From JBFGFX01 sp965232455 (GTDB lineage Bacteria; Pseudomonadota; Gammaproteobacteria; Steroidobacterales; Woeseiaceae): DNA of 64,000 bases. A model generated the notes under the pieces. It saw nothing but the letters and a program-made list of their open reading frames with translations. It had not been told where the DNA came from and searched no databases. The stretch covers positions 1,984,001 to 2,048,000 of the forward strand of contig OZ246981.1 of assembly GCA_965232455.1 (NCBI GenBank), given 5' to 3'. The position numbers were made by a program, and so were the translations under genes. Shown piece by piece: positions 41,397 to 51,280 of the stretch (position 1 is its first letter; the number at the start of each line of letters is the position of its first letter).

Positions 41397-43085
41397 TCAG
41401 ACGTAGGTATCCACGAGACCCTGAATGTCCCGCGAACGCCGTTGCAACGGCGACTGATCTGGGCCGGTATTCATGTCGTCGTCGAACCACTCGTTACCCG
41501 AGGCGCTTTCGTTCTGCTCACCGCCGCTTTCCCGATGACCAACGCCGTGGTCGTTTACATTGGCGCCCTCGAGTGACATACCGTTTTCGAGCAGCATGTC
41601 CTTCAGTCGCGGCAATGCCGACTCGAGCGCATCGCGCGTCACCGCGTGAGCGGCATTGAACGTGACGTTCACCGCTTTCTCGTCAACCGACAGCTGAACC
41701 TGAAGCGGACCGAGTTCGGCGGGATTCAGGCGGATCTCGGCCGACGGGATGTTCCTGCCGGCCAGCCAGACGACCCGATCGTTCACCGCCGCCTCCCACG
41801 CGGGGTCGAGCACCGGGGCGTTGACGGTAAATACCGGGTTCGCCGCCTGCGGCGCCGGCGGCGCGGAGGAAGAATGAAGCGACGGCGCGACCGCCGACGT
41901 GACGGGCGCCGATTGGGCCGGCGGCAGAGCCGACGGCGGTTTCGTCTTCCGCACGTCGCCGCTGACCATACCCGTCTCCTGCAGCTCCGTTACGAAACGT
42001 TGCACGCTGTCCGCGCGGCGAATACTAAGATTTTCGGCACCTGGCGCCACGTAGTCCGATCGAGCAGCCGCGGAGAATTCGATGGGCCCGCGCCGCTTGG
42101 CTGCGTCGGCGACGCCTCGATTCGCCTGCGCCTGCCACGCAAACGCCGCGCCTGCCTCGGTAATCCGGGTTGGGAGGGTCTCCGGCGAGCGACTTCGCGG
42201 ACCCGAAGCGACGATTTCCGCGCCGGTTCGGCGCACGGCCCCCTCGTCGCGTGCGGGCGTCGCTAGGGTCGGATTCACGGCTTTGGACTGCGTTGCCGGA
42301 TGGACGATTCCGTCGTCGCCGCCGGTGCGCGCAGCAACGGCGGGCTCGCCGCGGCGCGCTGCGTCAATGCCGACCGGCGCCCGTTGCCGTGACTCCGCGC
42401 GATCATCCGTCGGATGAGCCGGCAACGGCAGCGCCGGCGCTGTTGTCGTGTTCGTTTCGGCGGGCGGTCTCGATACCGCGGTTGTAACGCCGGCGACCTG
42501 AGCTGGCAAAGCCGGATCGTCGGCAGCCGTTGGAGCGCGAACCCTCGACTCGCCGGACCCGGACGCCGCCGTCGCGACGCCGCCGGAATCTCCCCCACCC
42601 GTCCGAGGACGACGATCGGTGACCGCCGCACCGGGCGCGAACGGGGGCGCCACCGGCGCGTCGACATCCGCGCCCCCATCCGCGGTCGTATCGGCGCCGA
42701 TGACGGCGGGCACCGGCGGCGGGTTCGGGGCGGACTCGCCGATGTCCGGGCTCACCGGGCTCGCATCAACCGATTTCGAGTTCCCCGCGTTTACGATCCC
42801 GGGACCCGGGGTTGCCGCCTCGAGCGGACGGCGGTTGCCATCGGGCGGCAAGACGTTGCCGATTATTTCCGCCGCGGACGGCCCGGATTCGGCGGGATCG
42901 CGAGCGGTAGCGGCTCGTTCCGTCTCCGCGGCCCTTGATGATTCCTGCAGCTGCTGGTCAAAACTCGGGCCGGCATCCGCAGGCAGGCCGGCGCCCGCAC
43001 GATCGACAGGCTCGGCAAGTCCCAGCGGATCTGCGGTCCCGGAAGATGGCGTCTCTGCGACGGACGGTTGTAAAAGATGGTGCAT
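41397..43085 (-). CDS. fliK: FliK flagellar hook-length control protein, 562 aa
   Basis: A very long Ala/Pro/Gly/Asp-rich, probably disordered N-terminal ruler (1-430) is followed by the conserved FliK C-domain (about 445-530). That domain reads VWLAGRNIPSAEIRLNPAELG, then PLQVQLSVDEKAVNVTFNA and ALESALPRLKDML. It measures hook length and triggers the FlhB substrate switch. The gene has its own sigma-54 promoter (43133-43147) after fliJ. Confidence 0.92.
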   Translation of the reverse strand: MHHLLQPSVAETPSSGTADPLGLAEPVDRAGAGLPADAGPSFDQQLQESSRAAETERAATARDPAESGPSAAEIIGNVLPPDGNRRPLEAATPGPGIVNAGNSKSVDASPVSPDIGESAPNPPPVPAVIGADTTADGGADVDAPVAPPFAPGAAVTDRRPRTGGGDSGGVATAASGSGESRVRAPTAADDPALPAQVAGVTTAVSRPPAETNTTTAPALPLPAHPTDDRAESRQRAPVGIDAARRGEPAVAARTGGDDGIVHPATQSKAVNPTLATPARDEGAVRRTGAEIVASGPRSRSPETLPTRITEAGAAFAWQAQANRGVADAAKRRGPIEFSAAARSDYVAPGAENLSIRRADSVQRFVTELQETGMVSGDVRKTKPPSALPPAQSAPVTSAVAPSLHSSSAPPAPQAANPVFTVNAPVLDPAWEAAVNDRVVWLAGRNIPSAEIRLNPAELGPLQVQLSVDEKAVNVTFNAAHAVTRDALESALPRLKDMLLENGMSLEGANVNDHGVGHRESGGEQNESASGNEWFDDDMNTGPDQSPLQRRSRDIQGLVDTYV

Positions 43086-43132
43086 GTCTGCGTCTGGCCC
43101 CCAAGCGGAGTTCTTTGCCCGCTAAAACAACA

Positions 43133-43147
43133 GCAAGTTCCGTGCCA
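43133..43147 (-). promoter_or_regulatory. Sigma-54 promoter of fliK
   Basis: Minus strand TGGCACGGAACTTGC, with both conserved boxes and correct spacing, in the gap between fliJ and fliK. The predicted start at 43121 is 36 nt before the fliK ATG. Confidence 0.9.
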
Positions 43148-43178
43148 GAAGCCTGTTTGGGTGTGAGGAATCTGACGG

Positions 43179-43619
43179 TCAACGCTCTTCGCCAAAGGGG
43201 TTTCGCCGCATCCGCTGTGAATCCTCGATGGACCGAAGCTGCCGCTCCGCCTGTTCGGTCTCCGAGGCGCGGTAGCGTTCGACGACGCGCGCCAGGGAAT
43301 CCAGTCTTCTCCGCTTCAACATCCAATGTTTCTTGTGCGCTTCACGCCTCGACCTGCCGTCACGGACAACCTGGTCCTGCATCGCGACGGCCTGGTCCAG
43401 ACGATTCAGAAACTTGTGATGCTCCTGCCAGTGCAGTGCGGAAAGCCCGCTCTTCGGCAGCACCGATTGCTGATACTGTTGGCGATAGGCGTTGAGTTCT
43501 TCCAAACGACTCAGTTCGTCCTTCAGCTTCCTTTGCGCCTCGCCCAAGGCCTGGCATTCTTTCCGTTCGTCGTGTTCCGCGACGGAATGCAACATCTTCA
43601 TTCTCTCGGAGCGTTTCAT
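43179..43619 (-). CDS. fliJ: FliJ flagellar export chaperone/stalk protein, 146 aa
   Basis: Almost wholly coiled coil with many charged residues (RSERMKMLHSVAEHDERKEC, then ERKECQALGEAQRKLKDELSRLEEL). This fits FliJ, the central stalk of the FliI ring that also touches FlhA. It overlaps the fliI stop by 4 nt. FliJ is poorly conserved, so the call rests on length, coiled coil and position. Confidence 0.9.
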   Translation of the reverse strand: MKRSERMKMLHSVAEHDERKECQALGEAQRKLKDELSRLEELNAYRQQYQQSVLPKSGLSALHWQEHHKFLNRLDQAVAMQDQVVRDGRSRREAHKKHWMLKRRRLDSLARVVERYRASETEQAERQLRSIEDSQRMRRNPFGEER

Positions 43620-45049
43620 CGATTATCCGCCTTTTCAGTTTCCGGCCCGTCCGTCGCCTCCGTATCATCCGCCTCGGCGGGTGTGAGCAGCTTGCTCAGC
43701 GCGTCCACGCTGCTCACACGATCAACCCGGTGATCATAGGGCTGCCGAAGAAACTCCATCATCGACGGCCAAAGGGCGATGGCCTCGTCAACCCGCGGAT
43801 CCGATCCTCTTTCATAAGCGCCGACCGCTATCAGGTCGCGATGATGGCGATAGGTGGCGTAGATCCGGCGAAAGCGGGAGATCAGCGCTTTTTGTTCATC
43901 GCCGGCGATCATGTGCATCGCACGACTGACCGACGCCTCGATATCGATGGCGGGATATAGACCGCTTTCAGCAAGCTCACGCGACAGGACGATGTGCCCG
44001 TCGAGAATTGCGCGCGAGGCGTCGACAATCGGGTCGTTCTGATCGTCACCCTCGGCAAGCACGGTGTAAAAGCCGGTAATGGACCCCCGACCATGCTCCC
44101 CGTTGCCCGCGCGTTCTACGAGTTGCGGCAGTTTCGCGAACACCGACGGCGGATAACCCTTGGTCGCCGGGGGCTCGCCGATGGCCAGCGCGATTTCTCT
44201 TTGCGCCTGTGCAAAACGCGTTAATGAATCCATCAGGAGTAACACGTTCAAACCCTGATCACGAAAGAACTCGGCGATTGCCGCCGACATCCAGGCCCCG
44301 TGCATCCGCATCAGCGGCGTATCGTCGGCGGGCGTTGCGACGACAACCGCGCGCCGAAGGCCGTCATCTCCCAGCGTCAGTTCGACGAATTCCTTGACTT
44401 CACGGCCGCGCTCGCCAATCAGCCCTACGACGACGACGTCGGCATCCGTGTAGCGGGTCATCATGCCGAGCAGCATACTCTTACCCACGCCGCTGCCCGC
44501 GAAAAGACCCATGCGCTGGCCGCGTCCAACCGGAAGCATCGCATTGATTGAGCGCACGCCGACATCCAGCGGTTCGTTGATGGCGCGGCGGTCGAGAGGA
44601 TTTATCGGCATGCCGAACAGCGGCGTCCGGTCGCAGTCCTGCAAAGCCGGCCCGCCGTCGATTGGGCGCCCCCTCCCGTCGAGAATGCGACCCAGCAACT
44701 GACGGCCTACGGTAACTTCGGGGACGCCATCGACCGGTATGACACGGGCTTTCGGAACGATACCGCGCATCTCGCCCGCCGGCATCAGATACAGGCGTTC
44801 TCCGGCGAATCCGACAACCTCCGTTTCCACCCGCCGACCGTCCATCGCGACAACGTCGCAACGACCGCCCAGCGGCGCGCGACAACCCTCGGCTTCCATG
44901 GTCAGGCCGACGGTGCGATTCAGCACGCCCTCTACGACGAGCTTCGGGGGGGTCGCACGCACCCTGTCGACGTAGCTGCCGAGGCGCTGCGCTCTCCGGA
45001 GATTTCTGTCCAGTTCCGGACCGCAAAATGTCCCGGCTTCGTTCGTCAC
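43616..45049 (-). CDS. fliI: FliI flagellar export ATPase, 477 aa
   Basis: F1-beta-like ATPase with Walker A GLFAGSGVGKS (about 178), GERGREV, Walker B LLLMDSLTRFAQAQREI and the PPATKGYPPSVF motif. It energises loading of export substrates. A GTG start overlaps fliH by 4 nt. The C-terminal Asp/Glu-rich tail (about 455-477) is longer than usual. Confidence 0.97.
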   Translation of the reverse strand: MTNEAGTFCGPELDRNLRRAQRLGSYVDRVRATPPKLVVEGVLNRTVGLTMEAEGCRAPLGGRCDVVAMDGRRVETEVVGFAGERLYLMPAGEMRGIVPKARVIPVDGVPEVTVGRQLLGRILDGRGRPIDGGPALQDCDRTPLFGMPINPLDRRAINEPLDVGVRSINAMLPVGRGQRMGLFAGSGVGKSMLLGMMTRYTDADVVVVGLIGERGREVKEFVELTLGDDGLRRAVVVATPADDTPLMRMHGAWMSAAIAEFFRDQGLNVLLLMDSLTRFAQAQREIALAIGEPPATKGYPPSVFAKLPQLVERAGNGEHGRGSITGFYTVLAEGDDQNDPIVDASRAILDGHIVLSRELAESGLYPAIDIEASVSRAMHMIAGDEQKALISRFRRIYATYRHHRDLIAVGAYERGSDPRVDEAIALWPSMMEFLRQPYDHRVDRVSSVDALSKLLTPAEADDTEATDGPETEKADNR

Positions 45050-45654
45050 GACTTTCTCTCATCCCCGGAAATCGAACTGATGACCGCCTGCAGACGAGAC
45101 TCCGACCGAGCGTCAACCTCCGACGTGTCGGTGCTGACTTTGCATCCGCCGCGGCTGATCAGAGGGTCCTCGACGACGGTCCACGCGCACTCACCTTCAG
45201 TCGGCGACAGCAGCTCGAGCACGAGCTTCGCATCTTCGGGATGCAGCAGAACTCTCACATTCCTGCTTGCGACCGGCAGGAGCTGTACCGCCTCCCTAAC
45301 GACGCCGACGACATGGGTCGGATCGATGTGAATTTCACGGCGAAACAGCTGTTTGACCATCATCATCGCCAATTCCACGAGTTGCCGCTCGATCGCGTCG
45401 TCCAGTTCATCGAACGGGCGCGCCAGAGCGGTAAGCAGCTGATCTAAACGCGCCGCCCGGCTCTTTATCGCGTTGGCACCTGCTTTTTCCCCTGCTTTTA
45501 GCCCCTCCTGATAGGCTTCGTCATAGGCCGCGCGCTGCAATTCCTGCAGGCGCTGCGCGGTCATGAAACCCCGGCCGTCTTCGGAGCCGTCGATCGCGGG
45601 GGCGTCCCAGCGCCGCGCCGCGCCGTCGGATTCCGTCGGCGTCGCGTCAGACAT
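45046..45654 (-). CDS. fliH: FliH regulator of the flagellar export ATPase, 202 aa
   Basis: A coiled-coil N-terminal half (AQRLQELQRAAYDEAYQEGLKAGEKAG, with GxxxG-like repeats) is followed by an E-subunit-like C-domain (VELAMMMVKQLFRREIHIDP, VRVLLHPEDAKLV). It docks FliI to the C-ring through FliN. The start at 45654 overlaps the fliG stop by 8 nt; upstream in-frame codons read into fliG. Confidence 0.92.
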   Translation of the reverse strand: MSDATPTESDGAARRWDAPAIDGSEDGRGFMTAQRLQELQRAAYDEAYQEGLKAGEKAGANAIKSRAARLDQLLTALARPFDELDDAIERQLVELAMMMVKQLFRREIHIDPTHVVGVVREAVQLLPVASRNVRVLLHPEDAKLVLELLSPTEGECAWTVVEDPLISRGGCKVSTDTSEVDARSESRLQAVISSISGDERKS

Positions 45655-46654
45655 ATTCCTCGCCTCCCATTCCGAGGTCGATATCGCCTGAATCCGCAAG
45701 GCGTTTTGCCGCTTCCAGTATTTCCTTCTGCGCCTGCTCGACGTCGCTGAGTTTTGTCGGGCCTCTTGCCTCCATGTCCTCGCGCAACAGCGTCGCAGCG
45801 CGCTTCGACATGTTGTTCAGAATCTTGTCCTGCATTTCCGGCACCGCGCCTTTCAGCGCGACGACCAGAAGATCGTTGGAGACCTCGCGCAGCAACGCCT
45901 GGATGCCGCGATCATCGACCGTCAGCAGGGTATCGAAGACGAACATCATCTCCTGAATCTGTTCGCTCAACTCCTCGTCTTCCTGTTTGATCTCCTCGAG
46001 AATAGTCTCCCCGGCATCCGTGCCGAGAGCGTTTACGATCGCCGCCGCCACTTTGGTGCCGCCGATTTTTTTCAGGCTCGACTTCGACGACTCCTCGGAC
46101 TTGTTGGCGATCAGCGCCTCGATTTCGGCGAGCGCGCTTTGCTGTACGTCGCTCAGATTGGCGATACGCATTACGACTTCCGAGCGTTTTTCCTCCGCCA
46201 TCAGATTGACAACGCTTGCCGCGAGCTCAGGCTCCAGGTAGGAAACGATGATGGCGACAATCTGCGGGTGTTCGCCTTCGACGATGTCGACAATCTCGTC
46301 GCAGGTCATCCACTTCAACGCATCGATGCCGGTGGCTTCTTCGCCCGTCAGCATACGGTCGATCAACGCAGACGCTTTCGATTCACTAAACGCGTTCGTC
46401 AGCACCTTGCGCACGTAGTCTTCCGACGCTATGCCGAACGCCGTCTGGCCCTCGATATCGGTAATGAACCCGTCCAATACTCCCGACGCGTCGTCCTTCG
46501 AGATGTCCTTTAGCATCGTCATTGCAGTGCCCAGCTGCTGGACCTCTTTGGCGTCCATGTATTTGAGCACCTCGGCCGCTTCCGATTCGCCGAGCGACAG
46601 CAGCAACAAGGCCGCACGCTGCGTCCCCGACATCGCTGTTTCGGTATCACTCAT
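45647..46654 (-). CDS. fliG: FliG flagellar motor switch protein, 335 aa
   Basis: Three FliG domains in order: N (FliF-binding, about 10-105), middle (armadillo, EHPQIVAIIVSYLEPELAASV) and C (torque, FVFDTLLTVDDRGIQALLREV with the charged face used against MotA). Full length, in the order fliF-fliG-fliH. Confidence 0.97.
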   Translation of the reverse strand: MSDTETAMSGTQRAALLLLSLGESEAAEVLKYMDAKEVQQLGTAMTMLKDISKDDASGVLDGFITDIEGQTAFGIASEDYVRKVLTNAFSESKASALIDRMLTGEEATGIDALKWMTCDEIVDIVEGEHPQIVAIIVSYLEPELAASVVNLMAEEKRSEVVMRIANLSDVQQSALAEIEALIANKSEESSKSSLKKIGGTKVAAAIVNALGTDAGETILEEIKQEDEELSEQIQEMMFVFDTLLTVDDRGIQALLREVSNDLLVVALKGAVPEMQDKILNNMSKRAATLLREDMEARGPTKLSDVEQAQKEILEAAKRLADSGDIDLGMGGEEYV

Positions 46655-46688
46655 ACGGCGTCACCCTCCGACCGGCGGCTGCTGTGAT

Positions 46689-48329
46689 TCAGGCCGCATC
46701 CGTTCCCACCCATTGCTTGACCACCTGCGCGACCTTTGCCGGATCGTGTGCACTGATGTTCTTGGCGGCGGCAACCTTCTCGTCGTAACTCGGCGAGGAA
46801 ATCGCGGGATTACCCGGAAACGTCTGGCCGCCGCCGACGATCTTGACCATGGCGCCGTCCGCCCCGGCGGCCATTCCGGCCGCGGACTCCCCGGTGCTGG
46901 CGAGCAGCGTTCTCAGCATCGGCCGGACCAGCCCGAACGCAAGCGCGAGCGCGAGGCCAACACCGAGAATTTGCCGAAGCGAATCGGTGATTACCGGGTT
47001 TTCCCAGAATTTCGGCTCCTCGCCAACCGCCGCTTCGGGCACGGGCTGAAACGCCGCATTGACGACGGCGACGGTGTCGCCGCGTGCCTCGTCGAAACCG
47101 ACCGCTTCCTTGATCAACGCGGTGAATCGCTGGATCTGCGCATCGGTGAGCGACGATTGAACGGACTCGTCGGCGCCCTCGGCCGGCGTGTCGTCAACCA
47201 GTACCGCGATGGACAGGCGGCGTATCGTGCCGGTCTGCGGCTTGGTGTGGCTGATCGTGCGATCGACTTCAAAATTTCTCGTACTGCTGCTCGATGAATT
47301 CCGCGGCTCCTCCGGCGCCGGACCCGCGGCGCCGTCGGCGGCGGCGACAGCTTCCGGCGGCTGGTTGCTGAGCGCGCCCGGAACGCCTTGGGGCGCCGAA
47401 CCGCCGCCGGTCTGCTGATTCTGGGAAATGGACTCGCTGATTACCGCACTGCCGTTCGGGTCGAATCGTTCCCGGGTTTCCTCGCTCACGGTGAAATCGA
47501 GATCGGCGACGACTTCCGCGCGCACGCGGCCCGCGCCGACCAGCGGCGTGAGCAATTCTTCAATGCGCCGCTTGTAGTTCCGCTCCACTCTTTCGGCAAC
47601 CTTGAATTGATTGCTCGTGGCGGCGTCGTTCCACCCTTGCTCTCCCGAACTCAACAGTCGCCCCTGCTGATCGATCAACGTGACGTCTCTCGGCATCAGG
47701 TTCGGAACGCTGGAGGCCACCAGATGAACGATCGACGAAGCCTGGTCCGATTCCAGCTCCCGGCCGCGATAGAGATTGAGCATCACCGAGGCGCTGGCCG
47801 AATTGCCGTCTCTTATGAACGCCGATCGCCTCGGAAGCGCCAGGTGTACGCGAGCGTCCCGCACGACGCCGAGATAAGTGATCGTGCGCGCCAGCTCCGC
47901 CTCCAATGCGTGTTGATAGAGCGCATTCTCGCGAAATTGGCTCTGCCCGAAGGTAGGTTGTTCCTTCAGCGACTCGATGCCCGCAGGCGCCCCTTGCGGA
48001 AGGCCCTGCGAAGCGAGTTCAAGGCGCGCCGCGTGCAGGCGTGCTTCGGGCACCATGACGGTGCCCGTGTCCGAGTTCAGCTTGAAGTCTATGTCCGCCG
48101 ACCGCAAAGCCTCCACAACCTGCGCGGCATCGGCGCTATCGAGCTCGCCGTAGAGACGCGCGTAACCCGGCGTCTGCGACCAGAGCACGACCGCGAAGCC
48201 AGCGGCCACGCTTCCCGCGATACCGAGCAGGATGGTCACTTGACGCACCGCCGGAATACGGAACAACGTCCGCAGATTTATCTGCGTGACGGGTACGGAT
48301 TCGCCTTCAATGATCGTTGAGTTGTCCAT
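46689..48329 (-). CDS. fliF: FliF flagellar MS-ring protein, 546 aa
   Basis: An N-terminal membrane helix (QVTILLGIAGSVAAGFAVVLW), two ring-building motifs (LRSADIDFKL, LARTITYLGVVRDARVHLALP), a variable Pro/Gly/Ser loop (about 300-345) and a C-terminal helix (ILGVGLALALAFGLVRPML), ending in a FliG-binding tail. It is the first ring built during basal-body assembly. It follows fliE by 20 nt. Confidence 0.97.
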   Translation of the reverse strand: MDNSTIIEGESVPVTQINLRTLFRIPAVRQVTILLGIAGSVAAGFAVVLWSQTPGYARLYGELDSADAAQVVEALRSADIDFKLNSDTGTVMVPEARLHAARLELASQGLPQGAPAGIESLKEQPTFGQSQFRENALYQHALEAELARTITYLGVVRDARVHLALPRRSAFIRDGNSASASVMLNLYRGRELESDQASSIVHLVASSVPNLMPRDVTLIDQQGRLLSSGEQGWNDAATSNQFKVAERVERNYKRRIEELLTPLVGAGRVRAEVVADLDFTVSEETRERFDPNGSAVISESISQNQQTGGGSAPQGVPGALSNQPPEAVAAADGAAGPAPEEPRNSSSSSTRNFEVDRTISHTKPQTGTIRRLSIAVLVDDTPAEGADESVQSSLTDAQIQRFTALIKEAVGFDEARGDTVAVVNAAFQPVPEAAVGEEPKFWENPVITDSLRQILGVGLALALAFGLVRPMLRTLLASTGESAAGMAAGADGAMVKIVGGGQTFPGNPAISSPSYDEKVAAAKNISAHDPAKVAQVVKQWVGTDAA

Positions 48330-48349
48330 ATTTTCTACTTACTGTGTCC

Positions 48350-48670
48350 CTATACCGGCATGTTCATGATGTCCTGATAGGCGGTAACGAGTTTGTTACG
48401 AACCTCCGTCATTGCACGGAACGACAGGCTGGCCTTCTGCGCGGCGATCATGACCTGCGTCAGATCAGCGTTGCCGCGCTCCGCCTCGAAATCGAGCCTG
48501 AGATTCTTGGCGGCCGCCTGAGTGTCGTTCACACTGTCGATGGCGTTCTTCAACGACTCGCCGAAGCCGCCCTGCCCTGCCGGCGCGGCGGGCGCCGTCG
48601 AAATACTCTGCATTTCGCTTTGCAACGCACGAATCTGAGCCAGCAGCTGTTGTGGGCTAATTTCGTTCAC
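48350..48670 (-). CDS. fliE: FliE hook-basal body protein, 106 aa
   Basis: Standard length; Ser/Ala/Gln-rich N-half, then FGESLKNAIDSVNDTQAAAKNLRLDFEAERGNADLTQVMIAAQKASLSFRAM-type sequence, the conserved FliE C-terminal region that links MS ring to rod (given here in parts: SLKNAIDSVNDTQ and QVMIAAQKASLSF). GTG start 9 nt after flrC. Confidence 0.95.
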   Translation of the reverse strand: MNEISPQQLLAQIRALQSEMQSISTAPAAPAGQGGFGESLKNAIDSVNDTQAAAKNLRLDFEAERGNADLTQVMIAAQKASLSFRAMTEVRNKLVTAYQDIMNMPV

Positions 48671-48679
48671 TCGATTCTC

Positions 48680-50038
48680 CTAGGTCGTTTGCGCGGTGGT
48701 GGAACCCCCACCCGTCGCGAACGGCAGGTTGACGCCCGCCTTGCGCAGCCGCGCGAGCTTGTAGCGCAACGTCCGCGGGCTGATGCCCAGTTTTTCGGCG
48801 ACGGCGGAACGATTCCCGCGGTTGGCCTGCAGGGCTTCGATGATGATCTGCTGTTCGCGATCTTTGAGGTCGTCCTGCAGCGCCGCCGCCGGCTCGGCGT
48901 CAGCGTGGAACACGCCCGTACAAGCCTCGAAGATCAAATCGGACGCGGACAGAGTTTCGTTCTGCAGCAGGATGAGGCTGCGCTGAACCGTATTGTGCAA
49001 TTCCCTGACGTTGCCCGGCCATTCGTGCGCCAGCAGTTTGTCGATCGCATCGCTCGCGAGAGTCGGTTTTGGCCGTGCGCGATCGCTGTAGCGATCGATC
49101 GCGAGTCTGGCCAGCGGCAGGATGTCCTCGGGTCTGTCGCGTAGCGGCAGTATGTGCAAAGGGAATACGTTCAGCCGATAGTAGAGATCTTCGCGAAACG
49201 TCCCTTTTGCTGCGCAGGATTTCAGATCGCGGTTCGTCGTCGCCAGCACACGAACGTCCAGGCCGATTATCTTGTTGCCGCCGATCCGTTCGACCTCGCG
49301 CTCCTGGATGACCCGCAGCAGTTTGGCCTGCAGCCCGATATGCATTTCCGAAATCTCGTCCAGGAGGAGCGTACCGCCCTGCGCCTGCTCGAATTTCCCG
49401 GGGTGAGCGGCACTGGCGCCGGTAAACGCGCCTTTTTCGTAGCCGAAGAGAACCGCCTCGAGCATATTCTCCGGGATTGCCGCGCAGTTTATCGCGATGA
49501 ACGGCGCTTCCCTGCGCGGCGAGTGATCGTGAATGTATCGGGCGACCACCTCCTTGCCGCAGCCACTTTCTCCGCTTATGGTCACCGTTGCCTCGCTTTC
49601 GGCGACGCGCCTTGCCATCGCCAGCAGCTGCACCGACCGGGGATCGACCGCGACGGGGCAGCCGGCGTCGGGTTCGCAGCTGAGGTAGCGATTTACGACA
49701 TCGATCAACGCATCCGCCTCCACCGGCTTTACCAGGTAGTCGGAGGCGCCGCGCCGCATGGCGTCAACGGCCTGCTCCACGGTTCCGTAGGCGGTCATCA
49801 GCACCGCCGGCATCGCAGGGTCGCGCTGCCTGATCTCGTGGAGAAGCTCGCGACCGTCCATCGGCTTCATCTGAACGTCGCTGACAACCAGTCCGATGTT
49901 GCTGCAATCGATAATCTCCAGCGCCTCGCGGCCGCTGGACGCCGAGGTAACCGAAATGTCGTGGGCTCGCAGGGTGTTGGTGAGCGCGTCCCGCAACGCA
50001 TCGTCGTCCTCGACAATCAGTACGTTATGATCAGTCAT
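48680..50038 (-). CDS. flrC: FlrC/FleR sigma-54 response regulator, 452 aa
   Basis: NtrC-type activator for class III flagellar genes. The receiver domain (1-120) has VLIVEDDDAL, the phospho-Asp in LVVSDVQMKP, LMTAYG and KPVEAD. The AAA+ domain has Walker A GESGCGKE, GAFTGA (EKGAFTGASAAH) and LLLDEISEM. A Fis-like helix-turn-helix follows (VAEKLGISPRTLRYKLARL). The start at 50038 overlaps flrB by 8 nt; the frame upstream is open but belongs to flrB. It is phosphorylated by FlrB. Confidence 0.96.
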   Translation of the reverse strand: MTDHNVLIVEDDDALRDALTNTLRAHDISVTSASSGREALEIIDCSNIGLVVSDVQMKPMDGRELLHEIRQRDPAMPAVLMTAYGTVEQAVDAMRRGASDYLVKPVEADALIDVVNRYLSCEPDAGCPVAVDPRSVQLLAMARRVAESEATVTISGESGCGKEVVARYIHDHSPRREAPFIAINCAAIPENMLEAVLFGYEKGAFTGASAAHPGKFEQAQGGTLLLDEISEMHIGLQAKLLRVIQEREVERIGGNKIIGLDVRVLATTNRDLKSCAAKGTFREDLYYRLNVFPLHILPLRDRPEDILPLARLAIDRYSDRARPKPTLASDAIDKLLAHEWPGNVRELHNTVQRSLILLQNETLSASDLIFEACTGVFHADAEPAAALQDDLKDREQQIIIEALQANRGNRSAVAEKLGISPRTLRYKLARLRKAGVNLPFATGGGSTTAQTT

Positions 50039-51266
50039 GGCCGCCCTCCCGCCGCGACTGATTCTTGACCGTCCGATGCCCGCCCGGCAGCGCCGGGTGA
50101 TGCCGTTCGGCCGGTAAACAAAGCGCAAACGTGGTGCCGTGATCACCCGTATCGAATACGACCTCTCCCCCATGGGCCTCGGCGACGCTGCGAACGACCG
50201 CCAGGCCGAGCCCGGTTCCCTGCGGCCTGGTGGTGTAGAACGGTTCAAACAGCCTCGCCCGGTCTTCGGACGAGAAGCCGTGCCCATTGTCGGAAACGAT
50301 GAGCCAGATCTGATCGCCGACCCGCGTGGCGCTGAGTTCGACGGCCGGCGACGATCCGCTGGCATCGATGGCGTTGTTGACCAGATTCAGCAAAGCGCCT
50401 TGCAACGCCCCCCGGTTGCCGACCACCGTCAGCGCCTTGTCGTCCATGTCGACGGTGACGTAGCTCGAATCATCCAGCTGGGGTTCGATCGCAGCCAGGA
50501 CGCTCTGGAGAAGCTCTAACACGCCGACACAGTCTTCACCGACGCGGGCGCCGCCGGCAAAACAGAGCATGTCGTTGACCAAACCGTCGAGGTCTCTCAG
50601 ACACTGCGTAGCTTTTGCCGCGCTTTCACGCCGATTCGTTTCGTCGGCGGACTCCGACGCAACTTGTGACAGATACAGGAGCGCGGACGACAACGGCGTG
50701 CGGATTTGGTGCGCCAGCGTCGCCGTCATTTCGCCGATAGCCGACAGACGCTCATGGCGCTGCAACAGCTCGGACATCCGCCGGCTGCCGGTGACGTCCG
50801 TCAACAGCAGGATTTCTCCGGACTCCGATTCCAGTGGCCGGCGGAACAGGTTCAGCCAGCGACCGTCCTTCAGACGCAGGTCGCCGTCCACCCGCCGACT
50901 CGGCCGGAACTCGCGTTGTACGACGTCCGCCCAACAGCAGCCCAGCAACGGTTGTCGAAGGAGGTCCGCCGCCTGGTTGTTACGTTCGAGTATTACGCCG
51001 TCGCCGTCGATGACGAGAAATGCCCCGGGCAGGGTCTCCAACAGGCGTGACAGCCGGTTGCTCAGGCGTTCTTTTTCCAGCAGTTCGCGATGGCGCGCCG
51101 ACTGGGCAGCTCGAAGTCGCTGCGTCAGTTCGTCGATCCGGTCCTGCAACGACCGGTAACATTCCTCGAGCAACCCCGATTGCGCATTGAATTCGGCAAA
51201 GGCGGCTTCCAGCGTCTGTGGATCAATGGCAGCTTGCGACAATGAAGGCTCCGCTATGGTTGACAT
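50031..51266 (-). CDS. flrB: FlrB/FleS flagellar sensor histidine kinase, about 403-411 aa
   Basis: Soluble kinase, partner of FlrC. A coiled coil (about 35-75) and a PAS domain (about 78-170, LPGAFLVIDGDGVILERNNQA) precede the H-box LAHQIRTPL with the phospho-His. N (NLVNNAIDAS), G1 (SDNGHGF), F and G2 (GTGLGLAVV) boxes follow. The ATG at 51266 would lie only 3 nt after the predicted sigma-54 transcription start. A TTG at 51242 with GCGGAG 6 nt upstream may be the true start. No membrane helix is present, as in FleS. Confidence 0.94.
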   Translation of the reverse strand: MSTIAEPSLSQAAIDPQTLEAAFAEFNAQSGLLEECYRSLQDRIDELTQRLRAAQSARHRELLEKERLSNRLSRLLETLPGAFLVIDGDGVILERNNQAADLLRQPLLGCCWADVVQREFRPSRRVDGDLRLKDGRWLNLFRRPLESESGEILLLTDVTGSRRMSELLQRHERLSAIGEMTATLAHQIRTPLSSALLYLSQVASESADETNRRESAAKATQCLRDLDGLVNDMLCFAGGARVGEDCVGVLELLQSVLAAIEPQLDDSSYVTVDMDDKALTVVGNRGALQGALLNLVNNAIDASGSSPAVELSATRVGDQIWLIVSDNGHGFSSEDRARLFEPFYTTRPQGTGLGLAVVRSVAEAHGGEVVFDTGDHGTTFALCLPAERHHPALPGGHRTVKNQSRREGGHD

Positions 51267-51280
51267 CTGCAACTAGCAAA